A DNA stretch of 64,000 bases from Ensifer adhaerens (GTDB taxonomy: Bacteria; Pseudomonadota; Alphaproteobacteria; Rhizobiales; Rhizobiaceae): contig NZ_CP015880.1 in NCBI RefSeq assembly GCF_000697965.2, forward strand, positions 868,001 through 932,000, given 5' to 3'. The position numbers and the translations under genes are program-made. Shown here one piece after another: positions 45,111 through 54,529 of this stretch (positions within the stretch are counted from its first letter, which is position 1; each line of letters opens with the position of its first letter). The notes beneath the pieces were generated by a model, which was not told where the DNA came from, searched no databases, and saw only the letters and a program-made list of their open reading frames with translations.

Positions 45111-46154
45111 TCAGATCGGCATCGGGTAGATCCGGTGCAGCCGCCGGATCCCGTTCACGATGTCCTGCGACAGCGTCAGGTCGATGGCGCCGAGGTTGGT
45201 CTTCAACTGCTCCATCGAGGTCGCGCCGATGATGACGGAAGCCATGAACGGCCGCGCCAGGCAGAAGGCGATGGCCATCTGCGCCGGATCGAGGCCGTGC
45301 TCGCGTGCCAGTTTGACATAGCCTTCGACGGCCGGTTCCTGGTGCGGCGTGAAGCGGCCGCCGAGATCGCCGTTGATCGAAAGTCGCGAGCCCTTCGGCT
45401 TCGCGCCATCGAGGTACTTGCCGCTTAAGAGGCCGGCGGCGAGCGGCGAATAGGCGAGCAGGCCCACGTCTTCGTGGTGCGACAGCTCCGACAGGTCGAG
45501 GTCGTAGGCGCGGTAAAGCAGGTTGTATTCGTTCTGGATCGAGGCGACGCGCGGCAGGCTATGACGCTCCGCCATGTCGATGAACTTCATCGTGCCCCAG
45601 GCCGTTTCGTTGGAGAGGCCGATGGCGCGGACCTTGCCGGCTTTCACGAGGTCGCCGAGCTTGTCGAGGATTGCCCGGAGGTCACTCGCGACATGATCCT
45701 TGTCCTGCCTGGACGGGTCATAGGACCAGGCGTTGCGGAAATGGTAGTGGCCGCGGTTCGGCCAATGAAGCTGATAAAGGTCCACATAATCGGTCTTCAG
45801 CCGCCTGAGGCTGGCGTCGATCGCCTGGTCGATGCCCTCGGGCGTCGTCGGGTTGCCGTTGCGGATATAGGGGCGGCCGGGGCCGGCGACCTTGGTCGCA
45901 ACGACGACCTCATCGCGCCGGCCGCGCCTGACCAGCCATTCGCCGATGAAGCGTTCCGTGTCGCCATAGGTCTCTGGCGAAAGCGGGGTCGTGGGGTAGA
46001 GTTCGGCCGTATCGATGAAGTTGACGCCCTTGTCGAAGGCGTAATCCAGTTGCTCGTGCGCCTCGGCGATGGAGTTCTGTGAACCCCAGGTCATGGTGCC
46101 CAGGCAGATTTCCGAGACTTTGATGCCGGTGCGGCCAAGCGTGTTGTAGCGCAT
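45111..46154 (-). CDS. NADP(H)-dependent aldo-keto reductase (Tas-like)
   Basis: 347-residue AKR. The catalytic Asp-Tyr-Lys-His set is represented by GVNFIDTAELYP (Asp/Tyr), VVATKVAG (Lys) and YQLHWPNRG (His). The LGRTGIKVSEICLGTMTWG start and the GATSMEQLKTNLGAID end match the Tas/YdhF-like aldo-keto reductases. Likely cytosolic reduction of carbonyls; natural substrate unknown. It is divergent from fabD with a 339-bp interval. Confidence 0.92.
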   Translation of the reverse strand: MRYNTLGRTGIKVSEICLGTMTWGSQNSIAEAHEQLDYAFDKGVNFIDTAELYPTTPLSPETYGDTERFIGEWLVRRGRRDEVVVATKVAGPGRPYIRNGNPTTPEGIDQAIDASLRRLKTDYVDLYQLHWPNRGHYHFRNAWSYDPSRQDKDHVASDLRAILDKLGDLVKAGKVRAIGLSNETAWGTMKFIDMAERHSLPRVASIQNEYNLLYRAYDLDLSELSHHEDVGLLAYSPLAAGLLSGKYLDGAKPKGSRLSINGDLGGRFTPHQEPAVEGYVKLAREHGLDPAQMAIAFCLARPFMASVIIGATSMEQLKTNLGAIDLTLSQDIVNGIRRLHRIYPMPI

Positions 46155-46365
46155 CTAGATAAGTATCCTTGTGAAGGGCGGCGCCGACCTGGGAGGGAAG
46201 GGGCGCTGGCACCGGGAATGGAGCGGTCGCCTCGACCCTGGTGATCGGGTAGGGCAGAGCGACATCGGGCGGCAAACTTACGCCTTGATTGTTGAAGATC
46301 AAGGGCAAAAGGCCCCGTCGGCCGTGTCCGTGCCGGCCTCCAAGCTTGACTCGTCGGTAAGGAAT

Positions 46366-46437
46366 GTGAATGGAGAGGAAGCCGGAGATGTATGGTTTCT
46401 GCCTGCATCCCGCTCTAACTCATAAGAACCGATCACT
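46366..46437. repeat. dispersed rhizobial element upstream of fabD
   Basis: Right-end text CATCCCGCTCTAACTCATAA followed by GAACCGATCAC aligns with the ends at 26764-26836 and 11086-11112. The left half is degenerate (GGAGAGGAAGCCGGAGATG). It overlaps the inverted repeat at 46431. Confidence 0.6.
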
Positions 46438-46475
46438 AGGATTTCGTGTCGCGCCGACCCGAAATCCTAGTGATC
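46431..46475. promoter_or_regulatory. 16-bp perfect inverted repeat before fabD
   Basis: GATCACTAGGATTTCG (46431-46446) and CGAAATCCTAGTGATC (46460-46475) are perfect complements around a 13-bp loop, ending 18 bp before the fabD ATG. It could be an operator for a fatty-acid regulator or an RNA hairpin in the leader. The long, exact arms suggest function or a recent element end. Confidence 0.65.
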
Positions 46476-46493
46476 TAGGGAAGGGACGATCCC

Positions 46494-47438
46494 ATGAGCA
46501 TTGCATTCACGTTTCCAGGCCAGGGCAGCCAGGCTGTCGGCATGGGCAAGGATCTGGCCGACGCTTTTCCGGAAGCGGCAGCCGTCTTTGCCGAAGTCGA
46601 TGAAGCACTCGGCCAGAAGCTGTCCGAGATCATGTGGAACGGCCCCGAGGAAACGCTGACGCTGACGGCGAACGCCCAGCCGGCGCTGATGGCCGTATCG
46701 ATGGCCGTCATTCGCGTGCTCGAAGCCAAGGGCCTCGACCTCAAGTCCAAGGTTTCCTTCGTCGCCGGCCATTCGCTCGGCGAATACTCGGCGCTCTGTG
46801 CTGCCGGTACCTTCTCCATTGCCGACACGGCGCGTCTCCTGCGCATCCGCGGCAACGCCATGCAGGCGGCGGTTCCCGTCGGCAAGGGCGCAATGGCGGC
46901 GATCATCGGCCTCGAACATGCGGATGTCGAAGCCGTCTGCCGCGAAGCCTCCGCGCTCGGTTCCTGCCAGATCGCCAACGACAATGGTGGCGGCCAGCTG
47001 GTGATCTCCGGCGAGAAGGCTGCCGTCGAGAAGGCCGCAGCACTCGCTTCCGAAAAGGGCGCCAAGCGCGCTCTGATGCTGCCGGTCTCTGCCCCCTTCC
47101 ATTCCGCGCTGATGGCGCCGGCTGCCGACGCGATGCGCGAGGCGCTGGCCAAGGTCGAGAAGCGTAATCCGGTGGTGCCTGTCATCGCCAACGTGCTCGC
47201 CGCCCCGGTCAGCGATGCCGACGAGATCGCCCGGCTGCTGGTCGAGCAGGTCACCGGCCAGGTCCGCTGGCGCGAGACGGTCGAATGGTTTGCCGCCAAC
47301 AATGTCACGACGCTTTATGAACTCGGCTCCGGCAAGGTCCTGACCGGGCTTGCCCGCCGCATCGACAAGACCGTCAACGGTATCGCCGTCAATACGCCCG
47401 CCGATATCGACGCAGCACTCGCCGCCTTGCTCGCCTGA
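46494..47438 (+). CDS. fabD: malonyl-CoA--ACP transacylase
   Basis: 314-residue enzyme loading malonyl units onto acyl carrier protein. The N-terminal FTFPGQGSQAVGMGKDL is typical, the nucleophile is in GHSLGEYSAL (Ser near residue 92), and the catalytic His is in SAPFHSALM (about 201). AAGGGA precedes the ATG. It starts the fatty-acid cluster fabD-fabG-acpP-fabF and lies just behind a perfect inverted repeat. Confidence 0.97.
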   Translation: MSIAFTFPGQGSQAVGMGKDLADAFPEAAAVFAEVDEALGQKLSEIMWNGPEETLTLTANAQPALMAVSMAVIRVLEAKGLDLKSKVSFVAGHSLGEYSALCAAGTFSIADTARLLRIRGNAMQAAVPVGKGAMAAIIGLEHADVEAVCREASALGSCQIANDNGGGQLVISGEKAAVEKAAALASEKGAKRALMLPVSAPFHSALMAPAADAMREALAKVEKRNPVVPVIANVLAAPVSDADEIARLLVEQVTGQVRWRETVEWFAANNVTTLYELGSGKVLTGLARRIDKTVNGIAVNTPADIDAALAALLA

Positions 47439-47477
47439 GCGAACGCCTAGGCGCTCCAGTTATAAGGAATCAAAGAG

Positions 47478-48215
47478 ATGTTTGATCTTTCCGGCCGCAA
47501 GGCTCTCGTTACCGGTGCATCCGGTGGTATCGGCGAAGAAATCGCCCGCATGCTGCACGCCCAGGGAGCGACCGTCGGTCTGCACGGCACCCGCGTCGAA
47601 AAGCTGGAAGCGCTTGCCAACGAACTTGGCGATCGCGTGCAGCTCTTCCCGGCAAACCTTTCCGACCGCGCCGAAGTCAAGGCGCTCGGCGAGAAGGCCG
47701 AAGCCGAGCTTGGCGGCGTCGACATCCTCGTCAACAATGCCGGCATCACCAAGGACGGTCTCTTCGTGCGCATGAGCGACGAGGACTGGGATGCCGTTCT
47801 CGAAGTGAACCTGACGGCCGTGTTCCGCCTGACGCGCGAACTCACCCATCCGATGATGCGTCGCCGTTTCGGCCGCATCGTCAACATCACCTCCATCGTC
47901 GGCGTCACCGGCAACCCCGGCCAGGCGAACTACTGCGCCTCCAAGGCCGGCATGATCGGCTTCTCCAAGTCACTGGCCCAGGAAATCGCGACGCGCAACG
48001 TCACGGTCAACTGCGTGGCTCCGGGCTTCATCGAAAGCGCGATGACCGGCAAGCTCAACGACAAGCAGAAGGACGCGATCATGGGCGCGATCCCGATGAA
48101 GCGGATGGGCACCGGCGCTGAAATCGCTTCGGCGGTCGTTTACCTCGCTTCCAACGAAGCGGGCTACGTCACCGGCCAGACGATTCACGTCAATGGCGGC
48201 ATGGCCATGATCTGA
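47478..48215 (+). CDS. fabG: 3-oxoacyl-ACP reductase
   Basis: 245-residue SDR reducing beta-ketoacyl-ACP with NADPH. The TGASGGIGEE cofactor loop, NNAGITKDGLF, catalytic Ser in ITSIVGVTG, YCASK, and the C-terminal YVTGQTIHVNGGMAM are all FabG-type. TAAGGAATC precedes the ATG, 39 bp after fabD. It acts downstream of FabD and FabF in chain elongation. Confidence 0.97.
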   Translation: MFDLSGRKALVTGASGGIGEEIARMLHAQGATVGLHGTRVEKLEALANELGDRVQLFPANLSDRAEVKALGEKAEAELGGVDILVNNAGITKDGLFVRMSDEDWDAVLEVNLTAVFRLTRELTHPMMRRRFGRIVNITSIVGVTGNPGQANYCASKAGMIGFSKSLAQEIATRNVTVNCVAPGFIESAMTGKLNDKQKDAIMGAIPMKRMGTGAEIASAVVYLASNEAGYVTGQTIHVNGGMAMI

Positions 48216-48548
48216 TCCGCTTTCCGGGATGGGCCGCCCGCCGAGATTGTGCGGTGGGCGATCTTCAACGTCCCGGGACGCCGCCTGCCAAATGCCTGAA
48301 ATTCAATGTTGAGCAAGCGAATGACAGGCATTTTCGGACTTTGCGACAGCGTTAAACCGTGTTAATCGGGCCATGACTGTTAGCAGTCGACCGGTCCCGC
48401 CAGGTGCCCGGCAGCCTTGGCTGCCTTGGGTTTGCCGCAGTTCCGGTTGGATGGATTGCCGGGTGGGCCGTCTTGGTCTATCAGGCTTACAGAAGAGTAC
48501 CGGTGCCGGAATAGGCGCCTACAGAAACGAAGGTCGAGGAACTCCGAC
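48216..48548. other. 333-bp interval between fabG and acpP
   Basis: A 9-bp hairpin at 48235-48260 (CGCCCGCCG / CGGTGGGCG, one G-T pair) follows fabG and may be a weak terminator. An inverted repeat AATGCCTG / CAGGCATT spans 48291-48332. A possible acpP promoter is TTGCGA near 48344 with TAATCG near 48361. The rest, about 180 bp, is untranslated leader with no recognisable motif. Confidence 0.45.
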
Positions 48549-48785
48549 ATGAGCGATATCGCAGAACGCGTAAAGAAAATTGTTATTGATCATCTTGGCG
48601 TCGACGCCGAAAAGGTCAGCGAAGGCGCAAGCTTCATCGACGACCTCGGCGCGGACTCGCTCGACACCGTCGAACTGGTCATGGCTTTCGAAGAAGAATT
48701 CGGCGTTGAAATCCCGGACGACGCTGCTGACTCGATCCTGACTGTCGGCGACGCCGTCAAGTTCATCGAAAAGGCTCAGGCCTAA
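48549..48785 (+). CDS. acpP: acyl carrier protein
   Basis: 78-residue acidic ACP. The phosphopantetheine Ser lies in [13 protein letters not shown] (about residue 37). N-terminal helix [18 protein letters not shown] is as expected. It carries growing acyl chains for FabD, FabG and FabF encoded around it. The isolated leader and a following terminator suggest independent, strong expression. Confidence 0.98.
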   Translation: MSDIAERVKKIVIDHLGVDAEKVSEGASFIDDLGADSLDTVELVMAFEEEFGVEIPDDAADSILTVGDAVKFIEKAQA

Positions 48786-48810
48786 TACCTTAAAGCGGCT
48801 TCGGCCGTGG

Positions 48811-48833
48811 ACGGGCCGCCTAAAGCGGCCCGT
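48811..48833 (+). terminator. intrinsic terminator after acpP
   Basis: ACGGGCCGC / GCGGCCCGT with loop CTAAA, 9 bp, begins 25 bp after the acpP stop and is followed by TTC. It would uncouple abundant acpP mRNA from fabF. Confidence 0.7.
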
Positions 48834-49006
48834 TTCAGCCCAGGGAAGTGGGCTATCCCGCGCTGAGCGGGGATTTCGATCAGCAAGCGTTTCCCGCATA
48901 TCCCTCTGATCGTGAATAAGAACCTTAAAATGGATGCCCGGATCGGGTTCGTTACACGTGGTCCGATCCGGCTCTGAAATGGAAAAGTCAGGGTGGGTCG
49001 CGGACT

Positions 49007-50272
49007 ATGAGACGTGTCGTTATCACCGGTACCGGCATGGTATCTCCCTTGGGTTGCGGAACTGAGGCGACGTGGGCGCGCCTGCTTGCCGGGCACAATG
49101 CCGCGCGCAAGGTGACCGAATTCGAGGTCGAGGACCTTCCTGCCAAGATTGCCTGCCGCATTCCCTTCGGCGACGGCACCGATGCTACCTTCAATGCCGA
49201 CGACTGGATGGAGCCGAAGGAGCAGCGCAAGGTCGATCCGTTCATCGTCTACGCGATGGCTGCGGCCGACATGGCGCTGGCCGATGCCGGCTGGAAGCCG
49301 GAGAACGATGAAGACCAGATCGCGACCGGCGTGCTGATCGGTTCGGGCATCGGCGGTCTCGAAGGCATCGTCGAAGGCGGCTACACGCTGCGCGACAAGG
49401 GTCCCCGCCGCATCTCGCCGTTCTTCATTCCCGGCCGGCTCATCAATCTTGCCTCGGGCCAGGTGTCGATCCGCCACAAGTTGCGCGGTCCGAACCACTC
49501 TGTCGTCACCGCCTGTTCGACCGGCGCGCATGCGATCGGCGACGCGAGCCGCCTGATCGCGCTCGGCGATGCCGACGTCATGGTGGCCGGTGGTGCGGAA
49601 TCGCCGATCTGCCGGATCTCGCTCGCCGGCTTTGCCGCCTGCAAGGCGCTATCGACCCAGCACAATGACGATCCGCAGAAGGCCTCGCGCCCCTACGATA
49701 TCGACCGTGACGGTTTCGTCATGGGCGAGGGCGCCGGCGTCGTCATCCTCGAAGAGCTCGAGCATGCCAAGGCCCGTGGCGCCAAGATCTATGCGGAAGT
49801 CGTCGGCTACGGCCTTTCGGGCGATGCGTTTCACATCACCGCTCCGTCGGAAGATGGCGACGGTGCCTATCGCTGCATGCAGATGGCGCTGAAGCGAGCC
49901 GGCCTGACGGCTGCCGATATCGACTACATCAACGCCCACGGCACCTCCACCATGGCCGACACGATCGAGCTTGGCGCCGTCGAGCGCCTGGTCGGCGAAC
50001 ACGCGTCGAAGATCTCGATGTCCTCGACCAAGTCGGCCATCGGCCACCTGCTCGGCGCTGCCGGCGCGGTGGAAGCGATCTTCTCGGCGCTGGCGATCCG
50101 CGACAACATTGCGCCGCCGACGCTGAACCTCGACAATCCGTCGATCGAGACGAAGATCGACCTCGTGCCGCATGTCGCGCGCAAGCGCGAAATCAACGTG
50201 GCGCTCTCGAATTCCTTCGGCTTCGGCGGCACCAACGCCTCGTTGGTCCTGCGCCGCTACACCGGCGCCTGA
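49007..50272 (+). CDS. fabF: 3-oxoacyl-ACP synthase II
   Basis: 421-residue condensing enzyme. The nucleophile Cys is in TACSTGAHAIGDA (about residue 169), with catalytic His residues in NAHGTSTMADTIEL and KSAIGHLLGAAG. The N-terminal VVITGTGMVSPLGCGTEATW and C-terminal SNSFGFGGTNASLVL are standard. It elongates acyl-ACP with malonyl-ACP made by FabD. mltG follows after 463 bp. Confidence 0.97.
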   Translation: MRRVVITGTGMVSPLGCGTEATWARLLAGHNAARKVTEFEVEDLPAKIACRIPFGDGTDATFNADDWMEPKEQRKVDPFIVYAMAAADMALADAGWKPENDEDQIATGVLIGSGIGGLEGIVEGGYTLRDKGPRRISPFFIPGRLINLASGQVSIRHKLRGPNHSVVTACSTGAHAIGDASRLIALGDADVMVAGGAESPICRISLAGFAACKALSTQHNDDPQKASRPYDIDRDGFVMGEGAGVVILEELEHAKARGAKIYAEVVGYGLSGDAFHITAPSEDGDGAYRCMQMALKRAGLTAADIDYINAHGTSTMADTIELGAVERLVGEHASKISMSSTKSAIGHLLGAAGAVEAIFSALAIRDNIAPPTLNLDNPSIETKIDLVPHVARKREINVALSNSFGFGGTNASLVLRRYTGA

Positions 50273-50735
50273 TCGCGCGCCCGGAGCGTCGCTTGAGCCA
50301 ATTGTCGCGCCGACCGTCAAAGGCGGCGCGATGATCCAGCTTTTGCCGTATTGCTCGCTACAAGCATGTGGTGGGAGGAGGCGTCGTCACGGAAGACGGC
50401 GCTCGCCGACCGCGATGTTCGCGCAAGGCATATCTGTCAGATTGCCCTTCAGTCATTGCCTGGAATTGCGGTTTGCCGGGTTTTTGCCGCGGGCCGTGGT
50501 TCCGGATTAAAGTGTCGGTCGTCCGCCGCGTTCTCTTGAACGGACGGTGATTCGACACATTTCTGTGGTTCTTCGGTGAGATTGCACCGACTGCGGATTT
50601 TTGAGTAACTGCGGACGTCGGCCTTCTGGGCGGCACCGTTTTATAAATTTGACCTATGCCTGCCACGGTCCAGTCCGAAATTCGCACCGGAAGCAGGAAG
50701 AGAATGAGGCCGCGAATTTCGGGTTCGGGATAATC
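50273..50735. other. 463-bp interval between fabF and mltG
   Basis: No gene is supported; short frames here lack ribosome sites and family character. An imperfect inverted repeat (GTGTCG...CGTCCG / CGGACG...CGACAC) spans 50512-50558 about 180 bp before mltG and could be regulatory. The remainder shows nothing I can name. Confidence 0.4.
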
Positions 50736-51935
50736 GTGAGCGACTCAAACGATAACGGCGCGGCGCAATTTGGCCGCAGTGAAAACGCGAGCAACGGACC
50801 GATCATTCCGAAATCGGCAAACGAGGCCCTGCGTCCGGAAAAAGTGCCGCAACCGCCGAAACGATCGCGCAAGGCCCGCAGCCAGGTCGTGATCTTCCTG
50901 AACTTTGTCATGACCGTCATTGTCTTTGCAGCGCTCGCCGCTGCCGGCACGGTCTATTATGCGATGCACCAGTACGAAAAGCCGGGTCCGCTGCAGGCGA
51001 ACCAGAACTTCATCGTCCGGGGCGGCGCCGGCATGAGCGAGATCGCCAGCGGGCTCGAGCGCGGCAACATCATCACCGATGCGCGCGTTTTCCGTTTCGT
51101 TTCCGAAGCCTACCTCGACAATGAGACGCTGAAGGCCGGCGAATATGAGATCAAGGCCGGCTCGTCGATGCAGGAGGTCATGCAGCTCCTGAAGTCGGGC
51201 AAGTCGATCCTCTACTCCGTCTCCCTGCCGGAAGGCCTGACCGTCAAGCAGATGTTCCACAGGCTGGCCGACGATCCGGTGCTCGTCGGCGACCTGCCGA
51301 CGGAGCTGCCGCCGGAAGGCACCCTGATGCCGGACACCTACAAGTTCACGCGCGGCACCAAGCGCGGCGAGATCGTCCAGCAGATGGCCGCAGCCCAGAA
51401 GGTGCTGGTCGGCCAGATCTGGGAAAAGCGCGATCCCAACCTGCCGGTGTCGACGGTTGAGGAGCTCGTGACGCTTGCCTCGATCGTGGAGAAGGAAACC
51501 GGTCGCGCCGACGAGCGTCCGCGCGTCGCCTCCGTCTTCATCAACCGGCTCGACAAGGGCATGCGGCTGCAATCCGACCCGACGATCATCTATGGCATCT
51601 TCGGCGGTGACGGTAAGCCGGCCGACCGGCCGATCCTGAAGTCGGACATCGACAAGCAGACGCCTTACAACACCTATATCATCAAGGGGCTGCCGCCGAC
51701 GCCGATCGCCAATCCTGGTCGTGCAGCGCTGGAAGCGGTCGCCAATCCGTCGCGCACGCCTGAGCTTTACTTCGTTGCCGATGGCACGGGCGGCCACGTC
51801 TTTGCCGAGACGCTCGACGAGCACAATGCGAATGTCCGCCGCTGGCGCAAGGTCGAGGCAGAGCGGGCGGCAGAAGCGGCGAAGGCTGCGGCTGACGCGG
51901 GCACCGCCGAGCCGGCAGCCACGCAGCCGCAATAA
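50736..51935 (+). CDS. mltG: endolytic murein transglycosylase
   Basis: 399-residue inner-membrane lytic transglycosylase that trims nascent glycan strands. A cytosolic basic/Pro segment is followed by one membrane helix (VVIFLNFVMTVIVFAALAAAG). A LysM-like subdomain and the YceG core follow, with the catalytic Glu in LASIVEKETGRADERP (about residue 255), then FINRLDKGMRLQSDPTIIYG and PYNTYIIKGLPPTPI. The GTG at 50736 is the likely start, though its ribosome site is weak. The C-terminus is Ala-rich. It heads mltG-yicC-gmk. Confidence 0.9.
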   Translation: MSDSNDNGAAQFGRSENASNGPIIPKSANEALRPEKVPQPPKRSRKARSQVVIFLNFVMTVIVFAALAAAGTVYYAMHQYEKPGPLQANQNFIVRGGAGMSEIASGLERGNIITDARVFRFVSEAYLDNETLKAGEYEIKAGSSMQEVMQLLKSGKSILYSVSLPEGLTVKQMFHRLADDPVLVGDLPTELPPEGTLMPDTYKFTRGTKRGEIVQQMAAAQKVLVGQIWEKRDPNLPVSTVEELVTLASIVEKETGRADERPRVASVFINRLDKGMRLQSDPTIIYGIFGGDGKPADRPILKSDIDKQTPYNTYIIKGLPPTPIANPGRAALEAVANPSRTPELYFVADGTGGHVFAETLDEHNANVRRWRKVEAERAAEAAKAAADAGTAEPAATQPQ

Positions 51936-51994
51936 CGCCGGCTGCTGGCGGCGCATAGCCGCGCAGCGGTGCTTGCATTGTGGACGGACGAATC

Positions 51995-52029
51995 ACGGCG
52001 CGGATATCCCTTGCGGGATGCCGCGCCGT
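51995..52029 (+). terminator. two-part hairpin between mltG and yicC
   Basis: ACGGCGCGG pairs with CCGCGCCGT (9 bp), and an inner TCCC/GGGA stem caps it with a TTGC loop. CTTATTGC follows. It may terminate mltG or form part of the yicC leader. Confidence 0.5.
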
Positions 52030-52068
52030 CGCCTTATTGCTTCTGCTGAAACCGCAACGGAGGTGATG

Positions 52069-52956
52069 ATGCCGCTCCAATCGATGACCGGCTTTGCCCG
52101 GAGAGAAGGCAGCAGCGGCCGCCGTCGTTGGGCCTGGGAGCTGCGCTCCGTCAACGGCAAGGGCCTGGACCTCAGGCTGCGCCTGCCGCAGGGGCTCGAG
52201 CGCTTCGAGCCCGAGGTGCGCAAGCTCGCAGCGGAGTATTTTTCCCGCGGCAATCTTCAGGTCGGCCTCTCCGTCAGCGGCGGCGAGGCGGCCGTCGAGG
52301 CCGTGGTCAACCAGGCAGCTTTGACGGCGGTGCTGAACCTGCGCGGCCAACTCGGTGATCTCGTCGATCCCGCGCCACTCCGGTTCGACACGCTTCTCAC
52401 TATCCGCGGCATCGTCGACTTCCGCGAGCCGGAAGAAAGCGAAGAAGAGCGTGCGGCGCTCGATGCCGGTATCCTGGCAGGTCTGGCGGGTGCGCTCGCC
52501 GATTTGCGCGCGATGCGAGAAGATGAGGGCGCGGCACTCTGTCAGATCCTGCTGGGACAGGTCGAGACGATCGAGCGGCTGACGGCGACGGTTGAGTCCG
52601 ACCCGTCACGTAGCGCCGCTGCGATTGCCGATCGGCTGGCGCAGCAGGTAGCTCTGGTGATGGACAACGGCTCGTCGCTCGACCGGGACCGGCTCCATGC
52701 CGAAGTCGCTTTGCTCGCCACCAAGGCGGATCTTCGCGAGGAGATCGACCGGCTTGGTTCCCACATCGTTGCCGCCCGGGAGCTTCTGTCGAAGGGCGGT
52801 CCCGTCGGGCGCAAGCTCGATTTCCTCGCACAGGAATTTAACCGAGAATCGAATACGATCTGTTCCAAGTCCAACGCGGCCGCTGTGTCTGCCGCCGGCA
52901 TCGAGCTGAAGGTCGTCATCGACCAGTTCCGCGAACAGGTCCAGAATCTGGAGTAA
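52069..52956 (+). CDS. yicC: YicC family endoribonuclease
   Basis: 295-residue YicC. The N-terminus PLQSMTGFARREG and WELRSVNGKGLDLRLRLPQG are family signatures, and the C-terminus ends NAAAVSAAGIELKVVIDQFREQ with the expected conserved Glu and Lys. E. coli YicC cleaves RNA and affects small-RNA stability. GGAGG lies 5 bp before the ATG at 52069; the adjacent ATG at 52066 is too close. It is 3 bp from gmk, implying coupling. Confidence 0.92.
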   Translation: MPLQSMTGFARREGSSGRRRWAWELRSVNGKGLDLRLRLPQGLERFEPEVRKLAAEYFSRGNLQVGLSVSGGEAAVEAVVNQAALTAVLNLRGQLGDLVDPAPLRFDTLLTIRGIVDFREPEESEEERAALDAGILAGLAGALADLRAMREDEGAALCQILLGQVETIERLTATVESDPSRSAAAIADRLAQQVALVMDNGSSLDRDRLHAEVALLATKADLREEIDRLGSHIVAARELLSKGGPVGRKLDFLAQEFNRESNTICSKSNAAAVSAAGIELKVVIDQFREQVQNLE

Positions 52957-52959
52957 GGT

Positions 52960-53619
52960 ATGAACCCGGCGACCCCTTCGCCCATCAAGATCGCCCGTCG
53001 TGGGCTGATGCTCGTCATTTCCTCGCCGTCGGGCGCAGGCAAGTCGACCATAGCGCGCAATCTCCTGGAAGCCGATCCGGAGATGAGCATTTCGGTCAGC
53101 GTGACGACACGTCAGCGGCGCCCAAGCGAGATCGATGGACGGCACTATCACTTCAAGTCGATCCGCGAGTTCGAGGCGCTGAGGTCCACCGACTCGCTGC
53201 TCGAATGGGCGGAAGTGCACGGCAATTTCTACGGTACACCGCGCGACGCGGTCGAGGCGGCCATGGCCGCGGGCCGCGACATGCTGTTCGATATCGACTG
53301 GCAGGGCGCGCAGCAGCTCCAGGAGAAGATGGCGGGCGACGTCGTCTCGATCTTCATCCTGCCGCCGTCAATGGCTGAACTGCAGTCGCGCCTGCATCGT
53401 CGCGCCGAAGACAGCGAAGAGGTGATCGCCACGCGCCTTGCCAATTCGCGCGCCGAGATCGAGCACTGGCGGGAGTATGATTACATCGTGCTCAACGACG
53501 ACCTCGACCGCGCCTTTGCGTCCGTGCGTGCGATCGTCGAGGCCGAACGCCTGCGCCGCGACCGGCGCCCCGGCCTGTTCGATTTCGTCAACGGGCTGCT
53601 GACCGAAAACCCGTTCTAA
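52960..53619 (+). CDS. gmk: guanylate kinase
   Basis: 219-residue GMP kinase. The P-loop [14 protein letters not shown] is at residues 22-35. The GMP-binding block [19 protein letters not shown] and [10 protein letters not shown] are intact. The C-terminus [13 protein letters not shown] is typical of rhizobial forms. A clear intrinsic terminator follows, so gmk ends the mltG-yicC-gmk unit. Confidence 0.97.
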   Translation: MNPATPSPIKIARRGLMLVISSPSGAGKSTIARNLLEADPEMSISVSVTTRQRRPSEIDGRHYHFKSIREFEALRSTDSLLEWAEVHGNFYGTPRDAVEAAMAAGRDMLFDIDWQGAQQLQEKMAGDVVSIFILPPSMAELQSRLHRRAEDSEEVIATRLANSRAEIEHWREYDYIVLNDDLDRAFASVRAIVEAERLRRDRRPGLFDFVNGLLTENPF

Positions 53620-53630
53620 GGCTTCAAAAG

Positions 53631-53656
53631 AAATGGCTCCGTGAGGAGCCATTTTT
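53631..53656 (+). terminator. intrinsic terminator after gmk
   Basis: AAATGGCTCC / GGAGCCATTT with loop GTGA and a T run, located 12 bp after the gmk stop. It also faces the convergent rsmA. Confidence 0.92.
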
Positions 53657-53701
53657 GACTCACGTTATTTGTAGCGCGCGCCTTGCGATCCATATGCCCG
53701 C

Positions 53702-54529
53702 TCAGAGGCAGTTGGCCAGGCGACAGAACTCTTCCACTGAAAGTGTTTCGGCGCGTCGCTGCGGGTCGATATCGGCCTTGGCAAGCAGCGCCTCGCCACC
53801 GAGTGGCTTCACGCTCTGCCGCAGCATCTTGCGGCGCTGGCCGAAGGCTGCATGCGTCACTTTCTCGAGCGCCGAGACCGAGCAGGGGATCGGGTTTTCC
53901 ACCGGCTCCAGATGGACCACGGACGACGTCACCTTCGGTGGTGGCGTAAAGGCCTGCGGCGGCACGTCGAATGCCATCCGCGCCGTTGTGCGCCAACCAC
54001 AGAGCACGCCGAGGCGGCCATAGTGGTCGTCATCCGCGTCGGCGACGATCCTCAGGCCCACTTCGCGCTGGAACATCAGCGTCAGCGACTGCCAGAAGGG
54101 CGGCCAGCGCTCGGGCAGCAGCCAGTTAACGAGCAACTGAGTGCCGACATTGTAGGGCAGGTTGGCGATGATCTTGACCGGCCCATCGTCGGCAAGCGTC
54201 TCGAACGACGTCTTCAAAGCATCGCCTTCGATGACCTGTAGCCGATCGGGATAATGCGCGCCGATTTCGGCAAGTGCCGGCAGGCAGCGCGCGTCCCGCT
54301 CAATCGCAATGACCTTCTTGGCACCGAGCGCGAGGATGGCGCGGGTGAGGCCTCCCGGTCCGGGGCCGACCTCGATGACCGTTACCCCTTCGAGCGAACC
54401 GGCGGTCCGCGCGATCTTCTGCGTCAGGTTGAGATCGAGCAGAAAGTTCTGGCCGAGCGCCTTCTTGGCATCGAGGCCGTGACGCTGGATGACGTCGCGT
54501 AGCGGAGGAAGACCGTCAAGGGCGGCCAT
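53702..54529 (-). CDS. rsmA: 16S rRNA (adenine-1518/1519-N6)-dimethyltransferase
   Basis: 275-residue KsgA/Dim1 enzyme dimethylating two adjacent adenosines in helix 45 of 16S rRNA. The SAM motif is [16 protein letters not shown] (about residue 51), the catalytic NLPY motif is [10 protein letters not shown] (about 122), and [10 protein letters not shown] opens the protein. Its ATG shares one base with the pdxA stop (TGATG). It is the last gene of lptF-lptG-lptD-surA-pdxA-rsmA. Confidence 0.97.
   Translation of the reverse strand: MAALDGLPPLRDVIQRHGLDAKKALGQNFLLDLNLTQKIARTAGSLEGVTVIEVGPGPGGLTRAILALGAKKVIAIERDARCLPALAEIGAHYPDRLQVIEGDALKTSFETLADDGPVKIIANLPYNVGTQLLVNWLLPERWPPFWQSLTLMFQREVGLRIVADADDDHYGRLGVLCGWRTTARMAFDVPPQAFTPPPKVTSSVVHLEPVENPIPCSVSALEKVTHAAFGQRRKMLRQSVKPLGGEALLAKADIDPQRRAETLSVEEFCRLANCL

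Larger units (their letters stand above)
46155..46493. other. 339-bp divergent interval with repeats
   Basis: No gene is supported. The left part, next to the aldo-keto reductase, shows nothing distinctive beyond its own promoter region. The right part holds a degenerate dispersed element (46366-46437) that runs directly into a 16-bp inverted repeat ending 18 bp before the fabD start. Confidence 0.5.

Noticed and set aside
52960..53619. Possible fusion of yicC and gmk
   Set aside because: The 3-bp gap, separate stop codon and new start show two distinct proteins.
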